Shown: positions 43,516-52,825 of the stretch, piece after piece
Position numbering within the stretch: position 1 is the first letter of the stretch
Layout: each line of letters starts with the position of its first letter
Source of the DNA: Bacteroidales bacterium UBA1197
GTDB lineage: Bacteria > Bacteroidota > Bacteroidia > Bacteroidales > UBA932
DNA length: 64,000 nucleotides
Direction: 5' to 3'
Assembly (NCBI GenBank): GCA_002309995.1
Contig: DBYB01000051.1
Span: 1 to 64,000 of the forward strand
The notes under the pieces: generated by a model
Told to the model about the DNA's origin: nothing
The model's database searches: none
Seen by the model: the letters and a program-made list of their open reading frames with translations, nothing else
Position numbers and translations under genes: made by a program

Positions 43516-44531
43516 TTCCTGCTAATCGCTATCGATTGCTTGGACAGAACTTCCTGGAGTTCAACTGCACGCTGCGACGTGCAGTGTTTCTTTAAGAACG
43601 CGGAGGCCTTGTCAACATCGAACGGTTCCTTAAGGAGCCTGTCCATTTCGCGCTCAAAAGCCTGATAATCATCCACATTGGGCACTATCGAGGACAAGTC
43701 ATACCACTGCGTATCCGGGTTCATAGGGTAATGTCCGATAACGTGGCAACGGTTGCTCAGCATCTCGAATACACGAGGAGTAACCTGATTAAAGCGCCTG
43801 CTTTCAGCCTTGGATTCATCGATTCCGGGAGTAGTATAGCAACTGATACGCGTAGCAGCTATCATTTGCAAATAGCTCTCTCGCCCCGTATCGGCACATA
43901 TATGGCGTCCTGTATTGGTCACATAACTGCGGTTGTCGATGCTACCTTTATTCAGCACGTACTCAAATCCAGGATGCTTCGCTGCATATTCATCAATCAG
44001 ACGGAGAAAGAAGGGATTCGGGCGTCCAAAGAAACAGAAATCGTACTTCTTCTCCTGCTGTCGGGCAAGTCTGTCAAGATAACTGTCAGGAACGGAAAGG
44101 CCCCAGTGTTCAACCGGTATCGGGCAACCGTGTGACAACAGTAATTCATAAACCTCCCGGCTGGTAACCAATATAAGCGGAACGTGCCTGAATGCCTTAT
44201 AAAACGCAGGCAAATCCTTTTCTTCCAGCCAGAAATCGATGATGACAGGAATGGAATTACGATTGTACCAACATTCCTCCTCCGTAGTTGCCGTCATTAT
44301 GTATCGCAATCCAAGACTGCACTGGGGAGTCAGGGCGTGGTACAGACCGGTAAGACCGTTCTTCTCAAAACGCCGGTGCAAGACATTGCTTATTTCGCCA
44401 GGCGAACGGACAGGCACGCCCAGTGCCTGCGACAGTATATCCTCCCACTCATATACTATGCGGAAAGAAGGATATGGCGAGAATCTTCGCTGGGATATAA
44501 TCCTGTTTAGCTTTTTCACAGTGTCTTGCAT
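43512..44531 (-). CDS. CgeB-like glycosyltransferase
   Basis: From ATG 44531 (MQDTVKKLNRIISQRRF) the protein has 339 residues. Its second half fits CgeB/Glyco_trans_1_2-type enzymes: KKYDFCFFGRPNPFFLRLID, ATRISCYTTPGIDESKAESR and VTPRVFEMLSNRCHVIGHYP. These are GT-B-fold proteins of variable donor use. ATG 44579 would extend it by 16 residues that lie inside the upstream gene and look non-native. The overlap with the flavoenzyme gene is 16 bp. Confidence 0.72.
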   Translation of the reverse strand: MQDTVKKLNRIISQRRFSPYPSFRIVYEWEDILSQALGVPVRSPGEISNVLHRRFEKNGLTGLYHALTPQCSLGLRYIMTATTEEECWYNRNSIPVIIDFWLEEKDLPAFYKAFRHVPLILVTSREVYELLLSHGCPIPVEHWGLSVPDSYLDRLARQQEKKYDFCFFGRPNPFFLRLIDEYAAKHPGFEYVLNKGSIDNRSYVTNTGRHICADTGRESYLQMIAATRISCYTTPGIDESKAESRRFNQVTPRVFEMLSNRCHVIGHYPMNPDTQWYDLSSIVPNVDDYQAFEREMDRLLKEPFDVDKASAFLKKHCTSQRAVELQEVLSKQSIAISRK

Positions 44532-45751
44532 AAATCCATTGCCGACCCCATGGCCACATCCATATTGAAGTACTCCCATTCAGCAAAACGGCCGCAGAGA
44601 TACATACGCTCAGATGACAGTGCCTCCTTTAATGCAGCGACCTGTCCGCGGGTATGTGAATCCTGGATGGGATAGGTGTAACGGCTGTAGTTATGATCAA
44701 TGAACTGCGGATGGAACGGCATTCTCGACAAGTTATCCAGTATCTCATTTTTGGAAATGCCATCGGTGAATTCGATACTGGCACTCATCTTACCGGGGGC
44801 ATTGTTTGACTGGGCGAAGTTACCGGTGCAGATAATACGATGCGATTTATGATTGCTGCCCGGTTGATACACCCAGGAATATGGGTTGGCGTCGATGCTG
44901 CAGAGCACAGATGTGGTACCGTGATACTCCAGGTCTTCCACGAAGTCGATTTTGCCGCACGTGTCCACGCCGCGGAGCATACCCGGCAAATCCTTGATAT
45001 TACCGCAAAACACAACCGCGTCGAAGCTCTCCCCCGCCACGGTCCATTGACCGTTTTCACGAGTGATGGAATGGATATCCGCACCGTATTCAATATCAAT
45101 CCCTTCCGCCAGCCTGTTCACGAGAAACTGGGAGCCGCCATTCTTTTCATACCAAAAAGAAGAATGCACGAAGGCCTTCTCCTGAACACGGTTAATGTTG
45201 TTGTACATTATCTCGGCAACACTCGGCATAGGGAGTTTCCCCTCAAGCCACGTAAGGGGCACATTGCCAAGCGGCCTGCGCCAGACCTTCTCGTTATAGG
45301 GCCGGAAATAGAGTTCGTAAAGCGTCTTGCCGAAACGCTTCTGCAGGAACTCTTCAAAATTCGCAGCACCGTCCTGACCCTCCGCTGCAAGAGCAACCAA
45401 ATCTGCAACGATACTCTTCTGAACATCTTCCGGGAAGAGATAAATGTAATTCTCAACGGGATATGGCACCTTCAGGCCATCGGGGAAAACAACCACCGAG
45501 TTGCGCTCAGCCTTAACGAATTCCTTTTCACGGTCGAAGTGCGACCAGAACCAGTCCAGCACGTCCTGCCTGCGTGAATTGAAAACGTGTCCTCCGCAGA
45601 TGTGAAACAGATTTCCTTCTACCCTTCGGCAACGCACAAGTCCTCCAGGCTCCGACTCCTTCTCGAATACTTTTACCTGATATCTGTCTTTCAACAGATT
45701 CGCTACACTGAGCCCGGACACGCCGGCACCGATTACAGCTATTTTATCCAT
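44516..45751 (-). CDS. UDP-galactopyranose-mutase-like FAD enzyme
   Basis: The 411-residue flavoprotein opens KIAVIGAGVSGLSVANLL with the FAD motif, then KESEPGGLVRCRRVEGNLFH and CGGHVFNS, as in UDP-galactopyranose mutase and related amine-oxidase-fold proteins. Further matches are RPYNEKVWRRPLGNVPLTWL and the C-terminal FAD contact LCGRFAEWEYFNMDVAMGSA. UGM makes UDP-galactofuranose. Related proteins in glycan loci act on other nucleotide sugars, so the exact reaction is open. It lies 1 bp after wzx on the minus strand. Confidence 0.8.
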   Translation of the reverse strand: MDKIAVIGAGVSGLSVANLLKDRYQVKVFEKESEPGGLVRCRRVEGNLFHICGGHVFNSRRQDVLDWFWSHFDREKEFVKAERNSVVVFPDGLKVPYPVENYIYLFPEDVQKSIVADLVALAAEGQDGAANFEEFLQKRFGKTLYELYFRPYNEKVWRRPLGNVPLTWLEGKLPMPSVAEIMYNNINRVQEKAFVHSSFWYEKNGGSQFLVNRLAEGIDIEYGADIHSITRENGQWTVAGESFDAVVFCGNIKDLPGMLRGVDTCGKIDFVEDLEYHGTTSVLCSIDANPYSWVYQPGSNHKSHRIICTGNFAQSNNAPGKMSASIEFTDGISKNEILDNLSRMPFHPQFIDHNYSRYTYPIQDSHTRGQVAALKEALSSERMYLCGRFAEWEYFNMDVAMGSAMDLCKTL

Positions 45752-45752
45752 A

Positions 45753-47186
45753 TCAGCGGACGTAAGCGATTATTCTTTTTCTTTCAACAAAGACGACGGC
45801 ACACATCAGAGCCAGCAACACGATACGCAGCCACAGGGGCATCCACCCAAAAGCGAAGATACCCAGTGCCGCAGCGGCAAACAGAACCGCTATCAATCCT
45901 ATCGAGAAGCCCCAACTCATCGAGCCTCCTACCGTTAATTTCAGCACCGGCATAATGTAGGCCAGGTTGATAATACTTGCTATTACAAATCCTACCGCGA
46001 GCCCGTCTGCTCCGTATTTTGACGAGTAATACAGTATCGGAGTGCTGACGACAGCATAAACGACCGAACATACGGCAAGTTTCTTCTGGGCATCGGCAGC
46101 GCCGAGGGTATTGCCGTTCAGACAGAAGATGCTGTACATTACCACATACCAAGTTTGGTACGAAAGCACGTCTGCGGTATTTTTGTAAGCTTCTCCATAA
46201 AGGAGCCAGACAATCTCGCCCTTGAGAAGACTCACGCACAGCGCAAGGAAAATGCCGATTCCGCAAACCAGTATCAACACTTTGCGCGTCTGATCGCTGA
46301 ACGCATTCCTGTCCTTGGCAAAAAGGATGGACTGATTCGGGAAAAACGCACTGAACGCTGTAGTCATAAACAGGGTTATTGGCAGCAACAACTTGTTTGC
46401 GGTATTGAAGAATGCGACTTCCTCCAGGCCTGCGTTATGTTCCAGGAACAGTATCGGGAACTGGCCGGTAAACAATCCCAGCAGATACATTACATAGAAC
46501 GGCATACTGTTGCGAAGGTACGACTTGCATACCGGTAATGTTATTTCCCGCTCTTTATCCGTCAGACGAAGCAGCCCATATCGCTTCATACACCAATAGT
46601 AGGCAGCATTCTTTATCACATAGATTGCCAGATACACCACCAGAACCGACTCCACGGTAAACCAGGAGCGCGGCAGAAAGAAGTACATTACCAGGTACAC
46701 CAGCAGGTTAAGCAGCGTAGATGCAATCCCTATTATGGTGTTCCACTCCATCCGCTGCATTCCGAAAGCCACGTTCTGCTGCCCGTCCCACAGGCTCTCC
46801 AGGAACACGCCTCCGAGGATAGAGAAGATGGCGACTGTTGAAAAATCAGTCTTGGCAACAAGTCCATAGATGCCGAACGCCACTGCCGCAACCACAAACC
46901 CAAGCAAGCGCAGCCAGAGAGAAAGCCGGAAGTAGTAGTCTGAATTCTCCTGGTCCCTCGCCACGGATCGCGTTACCAACTGGCTGAGTCCAAGCGACGC
47001 CACAAAGTAGAACATACTGATGTATGTCAGCACCAGGGAGTATTCGCCGTAATGCTCCGGAGCAAGCACGCGTGCCACGATGATGTTTATCACCATCGAA
47101 ATCAGCCGCGAGCCGAAGTTGCCGACGGTCAGCAGCGAAAAATTCCTCAGGAAGGGCCTGGACTCAAGCTTTTGCTTCAGCGACAT
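45753..47186 (-). CDS. wzx: Wzx-type oligosaccharide flippase
   Basis: From ATG 47186 (MSLKQKLESRPFLRNFSLLT) the protein has 477 residues and 12-14 hydrophobic helices. NFGSRLISMVINIIVARVLA and PEHYGEYSLVLTY are the usual start of the polysaccharide-synthase/MATE-like family. Wzx moves the lipid-linked repeat unit across the inner membrane. An upstream ATG (47225) adds 13 residues from within the polymerase gene and is less likely. It follows the polymerase gene with a 23-bp overlap. Confidence 0.9.
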   Translation of the reverse strand: MSLKQKLESRPFLRNFSLLTVGNFGSRLISMVINIIVARVLAPEHYGEYSLVLTYISMFYFVASLGLSQLVTRSVARDQENSDYYFRLSLWLRLLGFVVAAVAFGIYGLVAKTDFSTVAIFSILGGVFLESLWDGQQNVAFGMQRMEWNTIIGIASTLLNLLVYLVMYFFLPRSWFTVESVLVVYLAIYVIKNAAYYWCMKRYGLLRLTDKEREITLPVCKSYLRNSMPFYVMYLLGLFTGQFPILFLEHNAGLEEVAFFNTANKLLLPITLFMTTAFSAFFPNQSILFAKDRNAFSDQTRKVLILVCGIGIFLALCVSLLKGEIVWLLYGEAYKNTADVLSYQTWYVVMYSIFCLNGNTLGAADAQKKLAVCSVVYAVVSTPILYYSSKYGADGLAVGFVIASIINLAYIMPVLKLTVGGSMSWGFSIGLIAVLFAAAALGIFAFGWMPLWLRIVLLALMCAVVFVERKRIIAYVR

Positions 47187-48429
47187 CTGTTTTGCTTTTG
47201 CGTAGCATACGCATCCTGCGGTCATACCGCATTATGCTGCGGTCGCTCAGATAGAGCATAAAACCGAAGAACACAAACCAGTTGAGATTCTGGGTATAGA
47301 TGGTCACCAGCGGGATATTAACCAGCATGGCTAGGTAGTACATCTTAAGGTGCATCTGGAGTTTGCGCCAGTTGCGGAATACGAAAAAGACCATAAATGC
47401 CAGGAACAGAAGCACGGTAACGACGCCATACAGGTTCGCCGCACCCACTATTCCCACATCTGCATGATAGAGTCTAAGATTCTCGTAATAATGCTGAACC
47501 TGGGCTCCGTAGCCGCTGTTTCCCACCGGGCCGTTACCGAAGATAACGGAAAGCGGCCCGCCCCAAAACTCCAGGCCATAGGTGGTATATGCCAGCAGGC
47601 GGATATTGTCGGAACTTAAGTCGTTCTGAGTCATATAAATCAGATCTTCGAACAGCTTCTCCGAATTCAGCAGGATGATGGCTACAATTGAGCTCAGGCC
47701 GAGCACCAGCCATCCCTTGTAGCGAATTTTTGATGCAAAGAACAGCACGAACAGTATTGCAGCCAGGGTTGATACCATAAACTGTCGCGACTGGTCAAGA
47801 TAAACACCCACCAAGCCGACACCAAACAGTATCAGATCGGAAGAACGCCTGCGTTTAATGGTCTTCTGCAGATAATAGAAAACCAGAAACATCGAAAGGT
47901 AGGTATCTTCGATATAGTATCGGTAGATGCCGCTTCGTACCTCTATCCCTGTAAAAACGCCTGAGGCGTTCAGTCCTTCCTGACGGAAAGCGAAAAGATA
48001 GTTGGGATACGTAAACTGCTGCACCACATAAATACCAATCCTCACTAACGCAATAACGGTTAAGATACGTACCAGTTCGGCGGGGGATATTTTTGCCTTA
48101 TGCAGAATGAAATACACCAGTACGAGTCCGAACGGCAGATAAGCACTAACCGACTGTACAGGCGACTGTCCGTTTTCTATCCACGCAGGAAGAAAACTGA
48201 ACATAGGTACCACCAAAAGCGCTATCATCCAGAACCAGCCCGGGGTACGCCTTGGGCCCTTTGTGAAAAAGAACAGCGCTATCAGCAAGAGTGCAAGCAA
48301 TTTGCTGATATGGCCATAGATGGTTTCGTCAATCCCTATGAAATCAAAATACCTCAGCGAATGCAGGAACACAAACACGATTCCTGCAAGCGCTGCCTTG
48401 TAATAATTCCGCAGGTCTAAACCCATCAT
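47164..48429 (-). CDS. wzy: Wzy-like O-antigen/exopolysaccharide polymerase
   Basis: The 421-residue membrane protein has about 11 helices and a large loop after ILLNSEKLFEDLIYM containing NIRLLAYTTYGLEFWGGPLS and FGNGPVGNSGYGAQ, the variable periplasmic loop of Wzy-class polymerases. YLDQSRQFMVSTLAAILFVL resembles the polymerase core region. Wzy proteins diverge strongly, so this rests on topology and on the neighbouring wzx and wzz-like genes. It overlaps the acyltransferase gene by 4 bp. Confidence 0.8.
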   Translation of the reverse strand: MMGLDLRNYYKAALAGIVFVFLHSLRYFDFIGIDETIYGHISKLLALLLIALFFFTKGPRRTPGWFWMIALLVVPMFSFLPAWIENGQSPVQSVSAYLPFGLVLVYFILHKAKISPAELVRILTVIALVRIGIYVVQQFTYPNYLFAFRQEGLNASGVFTGIEVRSGIYRYYIEDTYLSMFLVFYYLQKTIKRRRSSDLILFGVGLVGVYLDQSRQFMVSTLAAILFVLFFASKIRYKGWLVLGLSSIVAIILLNSEKLFEDLIYMTQNDLSSDNIRLLAYTTYGLEFWGGPLSVIFGNGPVGNSGYGAQVQHYYENLRLYHADVGIVGAANLYGVVTVLLFLAFMVFFVFRNWRKLQMHLKMYYLAMLVNIPLVTIYTQNLNWFVFFGFMLYLSDRSIMRYDRRMRMLRKSKTDVAEAKA

Positions 48430-49016
48430 AGCAAAGGAAGCCAGTAATCTCCCGGCCTGTAATCGTATTCTTTGACTTCGCGCCTGGCAATCGGTTTTGC
48501 AGGAACTCCGCCTACTACTGTCCAGGACTCAACGTCACGGCTCACTACTGCACCGGCAGCTACTACCGCGCCTTCTCCAATAGTCACACCGGGAAGGATT
48601 ATGCAATTGGAGCACAACCAGGCATAATCTCCTATCGTGACCTTTCCTCCCCTGCTGGAAAAATGGACGTCATTGTAATCGTGATGCAAAGTCCATATCG
48701 TCACATCGGAGGCCAGGCAAACATTCTTGCCTATTTCGATACCCTTTCGACAGTCGAGATGATTGCGGAAACCGACGGAACTGCCCTCGGAAATGGACAG
48801 CGGCCCCTTCCACCACTCAAGTCTGTGATACAACGGTACTGATTTGTGAACGCAGACGTCCCGGTGACAGTTCAAGAAGAAACGGCGGAAATGTTTGGAC
48901 GGTATCGCAAGACAGATGCGTATCCAAATCATTGATGCCGCGTCACCATAAATATGGAGACGATTGCGCCAGACAGAATAACAAGGCAGGGACTTAATCG
49001 TTGACTTCAGCGACAT
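48426..49016 (-). CDS. Hexapeptide-repeat acyltransferase
   Basis: From ATG 49016 (MSLKSTIKSLPCYSVWRNRL) the protein has 196 residues. The left-handed beta-helix repeats are clear (GKVTIGDYAWLCSNCIILPG, VTIGEGAVVAAGAVVSRDV) with the catalytic-type histidines in TLHHDYNDVHF and the ending VGGVPAKPIARRE. The family O-acetylates sugars in WcaF/maltose-acetyltransferase style. The longer start at 49088 lies inside the wzz-like gene and adds an unlikely N-terminus. It overlaps both neighbours. Confidence 0.85.
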   Translation of the reverse strand: MSLKSTIKSLPCYSVWRNRLHIYGDAASMIWIRICLAIPSKHFRRFFLNCHRDVCVHKSVPLYHRLEWWKGPLSISEGSSVGFRNHLDCRKGIEIGKNVCLASDVTIWTLHHDYNDVHFSSRGGKVTIGDYAWLCSNCIILPGVTIGEGAVVAAGAVVSRDVESWTVVGGVPAKPIARREVKEYDYRPGDYWLPLL

Positions 49017-50139
49017 TCTCCGTTTCGCGATTCTTCTTGTTCTCCTGGAACAATACCCATACAGCCCCAAGCATACCGCCAAGAACAAACCATAACAAAG
49101 TGAGTTTCACCTTGGAAGGTTTGCCGATATGGGGAGCAATACCAGGCTGGACCACAACCAGCACTGGAGCTTCCTGCTGCACCTTGGCACGGGCTGCCAG
49201 GAGGTTCTGGGCTGTCTGGTTGTACATCTGGTACCTTAACTGCGCTTCATTCTGATATTGCTGAACTATCACCCTGGAGGTATTAGTCATAGCACCGAGA
49301 TTTGAGTCGTAATACCTTGCATATGCTCTTTGGGCTGCAAGGTAATCAGACCTGGTCTCTTCGTATATCTTCTCGTAATAGTCCACGTTTTCACGTGCTT
49401 TTTCCGTACGGTAAGACACCACGAACTCCTGTAGCCTCTGTATGCAGTAATTGGCAACCTGGGCGGCTACGACAGGATCCTGCATAGTCACTTTGATAGT
49501 GAGCACATAGGTGCGCTTCTCTACCGAGGCGACGATGTTCTTGGTCAATGCCTTGACTACCCTCTCCTGCTGCTTGGTAAGCCTGAGGCTATCCATCTGG
49601 GAGTGTCCTTCTGCATCATCAAAATCATCTTTCGGCACGAACAGCGACTTGACTCCGTCTATAGCCATACGAGGCAGTCCAATAACCACACCCCACCAGG
49701 GAGCCTTGCTGTAGGTGACCATATAATCGTACAGGTCCGTATGAACGACTGAGTCCCTGGTTTCAACCGTCACCGGCATATCAAACAGGCCAACCTTGAA
49801 ATTGGTGGATTTGATGACCTCGGGATACAAATCAGGGTGCATAGCGTCAGTAAGGGCCATCGTGTTCATATTGACTCCGGCCAGGCTTGCCAGCGAATTC
49901 AATCCGCTGCCAAGCGTAGAACGGGTGGCAATCTCAGGAGCAACAACGGCCTTCGTGGTGTAAGTACGCGGCGTGCTGAAGCCTATTATGATGCCAATGG
50001 CAGAACCGCATAACGCCCATAAAAGGATCTTTTTCCAATTCTTCAAGGCCAGGCGAATATATGGCATGATGTCTCCGGAAGGCTTCGATGTGCCCTCGTC
50101 GAAATCATCGAAATCGTCGAAATCGTCGTACTTTTTCAT
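48994..50139 (-). CDS. Wzz/GumC-like polysaccharide co-polymerase
   Basis: The 381-residue protein has a cytoplasmic N-terminus, a first membrane helix (ILLWALCGSAIGIIIGF), a periplasmic domain with coiled coil (YYEKIYEETRSDYLAAQRAY) and a last helix (LTLLWFVLGGMLGAVWVLF) preceded by the Pro/Gly motif IAPHIGKPSKVK. Wzz proteins set chain length. The N-terminus carries three tandem DDF units encoded by 9-bp DNA repeats (about 50100-50127). It lies 9 bp after the SLBB gene. No tyrosine kinase domain is fused. Confidence 0.88.
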   Translation of the reverse strand: MKKYDDFDDFDDFDEGTSKPSGDIMPYIRLALKNWKKILLWALCGSAIGIIIGFSTPRTYTTKAVVAPEIATRSTLGSGLNSLASLAGVNMNTMALTDAMHPDLYPEVIKSTNFKVGLFDMPVTVETRDSVVHTDLYDYMVTYSKAPWWGVVIGLPRMAIDGVKSLFVPKDDFDDAEGHSQMDSLRLTKQQERVVKALTKNIVASVEKRTYVLTIKVTMQDPVVAAQVANYCIQRLQEFVVSYRTEKARENVDYYEKIYEETRSDYLAAQRAYARYYDSNLGAMTNTSRVIVQQYQNEAQLRYQMYNQTAQNLLAARAKVQQEAPVLVVVQPGIAPHIGKPSKVKLTLLWFVLGGMLGAVWVLFQENKKNRETENVAEVND

Positions 50140-50148
50140 TATTCTCTG

Positions 50149-52725
50149 CTATTTAAAATAACTGGCGATAGTAGCGATCATAGTGGTGATGGACGCGGCC
50201 GTCGTACCTATGCCGAGCCACTCGCCCGTGGTGAGCTTATCCTTGTCGGAACGGCCAGGAACCACGATTTCGCAACCTGGCTCAAGCTTGGCTCCCGCTC
50301 CGATAGCCACCATTCCGTTCATATAGATGACGTAGGTCTTGGCGCGGCGTGCCCTGTGGCTGAAACCACCGGCCTGGCGCACATAGTACGCTACCGGCTT
50401 GCCGGAAATGAAGTGGACGGTATTTGGATAAAGCACCTCGCCCTGCACGCGCACGGTGGAAGCCATCTCAGGGATAATCAGCTCATCGCTGTCGCGGAGG
50501 ATGATGTCGTAGTCGGAACCGGGATGTGCGAGAGCCTTGTCGAGTTCAAGACCGACGGTGTAAATCTCGGAAACCTTGAGCTTGTTCACATCCAGGGTAT
50601 CACGGCTCGATGCGCTCTGGGTGACGATCTTGGACATCGCCGTACGCACGTTGCGCTCGTACTGGTTGATCTTGCGCTTGAGCATTGCGCCACGGACGTT
50701 GCCGTTGGGAGTAGGTCCGCCGGCACGCTGGACCAGGTCGGACACGCGTTCTTCGGTACTGATGAGCGTATATTGACCCGGGAAGGTAACCTCACCGGTG
50801 ATGGTAACGTTGCGCTGCTCGATGTAGGTAGGGCTGCGGCGCACGGACACCACGTCGTAAGGCTGGAGCTCGAATCCCTTGGCACCGTCTTCGACCAGGC
50901 CATCCTTGATGGAAAGTTCGTAAACTTTTGCCAAAGTGTCAGAGGCGGCAGTGCTGGAAGGAACATTGATACGGCGGGAGATATCGACCTTGGCGGAAGA
51001 AGCACCTTCGGAGAGACCTCCGGCGAGGAGAATAAGGTCTTCCAGAGTGGTATGCTCGGCAAACTGGTACTTTCCGGGATTGACCACATAGCCGGTAATG
51101 CTGAGGTCACCCTTGAGTTCTATCTCATTCACGTTGGAGATGACGAGTACGTCGCCCTTCTTGAGCATTATGTCCTCCACATTCCCATCGAGAATGCCTT
51201 TGAGAGGCACGGAAACGATCTCGAGCGAGCGGTCCTGCTTCTCGCGGACTATCTGTGCCCTTCCAAGGAAAGCATCTTCCAGAGTGCCGCCTGCGTGGGC
51301 CACCAGCTGGCTGACGGTCTGGATGTCGCCGCCAAGCTCGAAACTGCCCGGACGGTAAACCGCGCCCTTGATGTCCACCTTGTTGGTAAAGACGGTTATG
51401 TTGCTACCCCTCACGTACGCCGCATCTCCGTCCTTCATCCCGAAGGTGTCGATATCAGCAGCCTTGATAGTGAACATATTGTTCTGACGGCCGTCGTTGC
51501 GCTCGACGTTCACGTCGTCCTGCCAGGCGCCGCTGGCATATCCGCCGGCATACTTAATGAGGGCGGAGAGAGACTCGCCGTCACGGAGTTCATAGAACAT
51601 AGGGCGCTTGACGAAGCCTTCGATACTTACCAGGGATGCATAAGGAGGAACGTTGATAACATCGCCTTCCTTCAGGGCTACGTTATTGTCCAGTTTGCCG
51701 TTGAAAATGTACTCGTACACATCCACACAAGCGAATTCCTCTCCGCCACGGATGACCTTGACGTTCCTGAGTGAACCAATCTCGGTAATGCCTCCTGCCC
51801 TGTAGATGGCGTTGAATACCGTAGTGAAAGCAGACAGCCTGTACGTACCGGGAGCCTCGACTTCACCGAGGACATTGATTTGCACAGTCCTGACCTTTCC
51901 AAGCGTAAGCGACAATTGCGAAGTGCCATTACGAAGTGATGAATAAATCTTGCTCAGTGAAGACTTGATTTTGCCCCGAGCCTCCTTGACAGTAAGACCG
52001 GCAAGGTTTATTGGACCAACCTGAGAAATGATTATTCGGCCCTCAGGACTGATATCCTGCCTGATCATTGCCTCGTTTACGCCCCAGACATCAATGACGA
52101 CCTCGTCTCCGGGACCGAGCACATAATCCTCAGGAGTTGCGAGGTTCTGGTTGGGCTCGAAGGAAAGGCTCTGGGAAGAGAATATGTTGTGCCCGTAGAT
52201 AATCTTGTAACCATCCTCGTCGTACAGGGGGTCTTCGACTTCTTCTTCCTCCTCCTCAGTAACAGCTTCAGGGATAGGCTTTCCGGTCAGCGGGTCAATA
52301 ACGAGTTCTTTCTTGACCTTGATCGAATTGGCCTGGCTCTTTACCCTCTTGACCTTCTTGGGCTTCTTTACTGATGCCTTCTTTGCGGTTTTGTCGGCGG
52401 CAGTGGTGGAAGAAACCGACTTTCCGGAATCCTCTTCCAGGGACACGGGCCTCCTGCCTGTCCTCTGGCCGTCCAGTTTGGTCGCTATTTCGGGGACTTC
52501 GGACATGCCGAGGCTGCCGCTCTTGTAGGCTTTCATAAGCCTCTGGAGCTGGGAGGTAGTGACGCCCTTGGCCACGAGTTCGGAAGCGATCTGGCTTTCG
52601 GATTTACCGGCAGCGACACCGGTAGTGATGTACGAGATTATCTGATTGTCAGACATCTGCGCAAACGCCTGCTGGGCGCCCAGCGCGAGCAGGGCCACCA
52701 GCAGAAAAATGATTCTTTTTCGCAT
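50149..52725 (-). CDS. SLBB-domain polysaccharide export outer-membrane protein (Wza-like)
   Basis: The long 858-residue exported protein has a signal peptide ending AFAQ and a small helical segment (SDNQIISYITTGVAAGKSES), then a charged low-complexity stretch (about 65-170). The Poly_export domain follows (YVLGPGDEVVIDVWG near 203), then a series of SLBB domains (e.g. VLGEVEAPGTYRLSAFTTVF, ITGYVVNPGKYQFAEHTTLE, ITGEVTFPGQYTLISTEERV, VQGEVLYPNTVHFISGKPVA). A C-terminal membrane segment (TTAASITTMIATIASYF) ends it. It should form the outer-membrane exit channel. It is the first gene of the operon, with its own -7 element. Confidence 0.92.
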   Translation of the reverse strand: MRKRIIFLLVALLALGAQQAFAQMSDNQIISYITTGVAAGKSESQIASELVAKGVTTSQLQRLMKAYKSGSLGMSEVPEIATKLDGQRTGRRPVSLEEDSGKSVSSTTAADKTAKKASVKKPKKVKRVKSQANSIKVKKELVIDPLTGKPIPEAVTEEEEEEVEDPLYDEDGYKIIYGHNIFSSQSLSFEPNQNLATPEDYVLGPGDEVVIDVWGVNEAMIRQDISPEGRIIISQVGPINLAGLTVKEARGKIKSSLSKIYSSLRNGTSQLSLTLGKVRTVQINVLGEVEAPGTYRLSAFTTVFNAIYRAGGITEIGSLRNVKVIRGGEEFACVDVYEYIFNGKLDNNVALKEGDVINVPPYASLVSIEGFVKRPMFYELRDGESLSALIKYAGGYASGAWQDDVNVERNDGRQNNMFTIKAADIDTFGMKDGDAAYVRGSNITVFTNKVDIKGAVYRPGSFELGGDIQTVSQLVAHAGGTLEDAFLGRAQIVREKQDRSLEIVSVPLKGILDGNVEDIMLKKGDVLVISNVNEIELKGDLSITGYVVNPGKYQFAEHTTLEDLILLAGGLSEGASSAKVDISRRINVPSSTAASDTLAKVYELSIKDGLVEDGAKGFELQPYDVVSVRRSPTYIEQRNVTITGEVTFPGQYTLISTEERVSDLVQRAGGPTPNGNVRGAMLKRKINQYERNVRTAMSKIVTQSASSRDTLDVNKLKVSEIYTVGLELDKALAHPGSDYDIILRDSDELIIPEMASTVRVQGEVLYPNTVHFISGKPVAYYVRQAGGFSHRARRAKTYVIYMNGMVAIGAGAKLEPGCEIVVPGRSDKDKLTTGEWLGIGTTAASITTMIATIASYFK

Positions 52726-52797
52726 ATCGTGTTATTAATGAATACAACTTCGTTTCCGCCTGTCACATCTAAAGATGCGGGCGCAAAACCTATTTCG

Positions 52798-52805
52798 CAA
52801 ATGTA
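52798..52805 (-). promoter_or_regulatory. -7 element at the head of the polysaccharide operon
   Basis: TACATTTG on the minus strand (52805-52798), about 73 bp before the SLBB start codon at 52725, with no strong -33 partner. The leader contains a perfect 12-bp palindrome CATCTAAAGATG near 52766-52777. No UpxY-type antiterminator gene precedes the operon. Confidence 0.4.
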
Positions 52806-52825
52806 AATAAAATAATAGAAAAATC

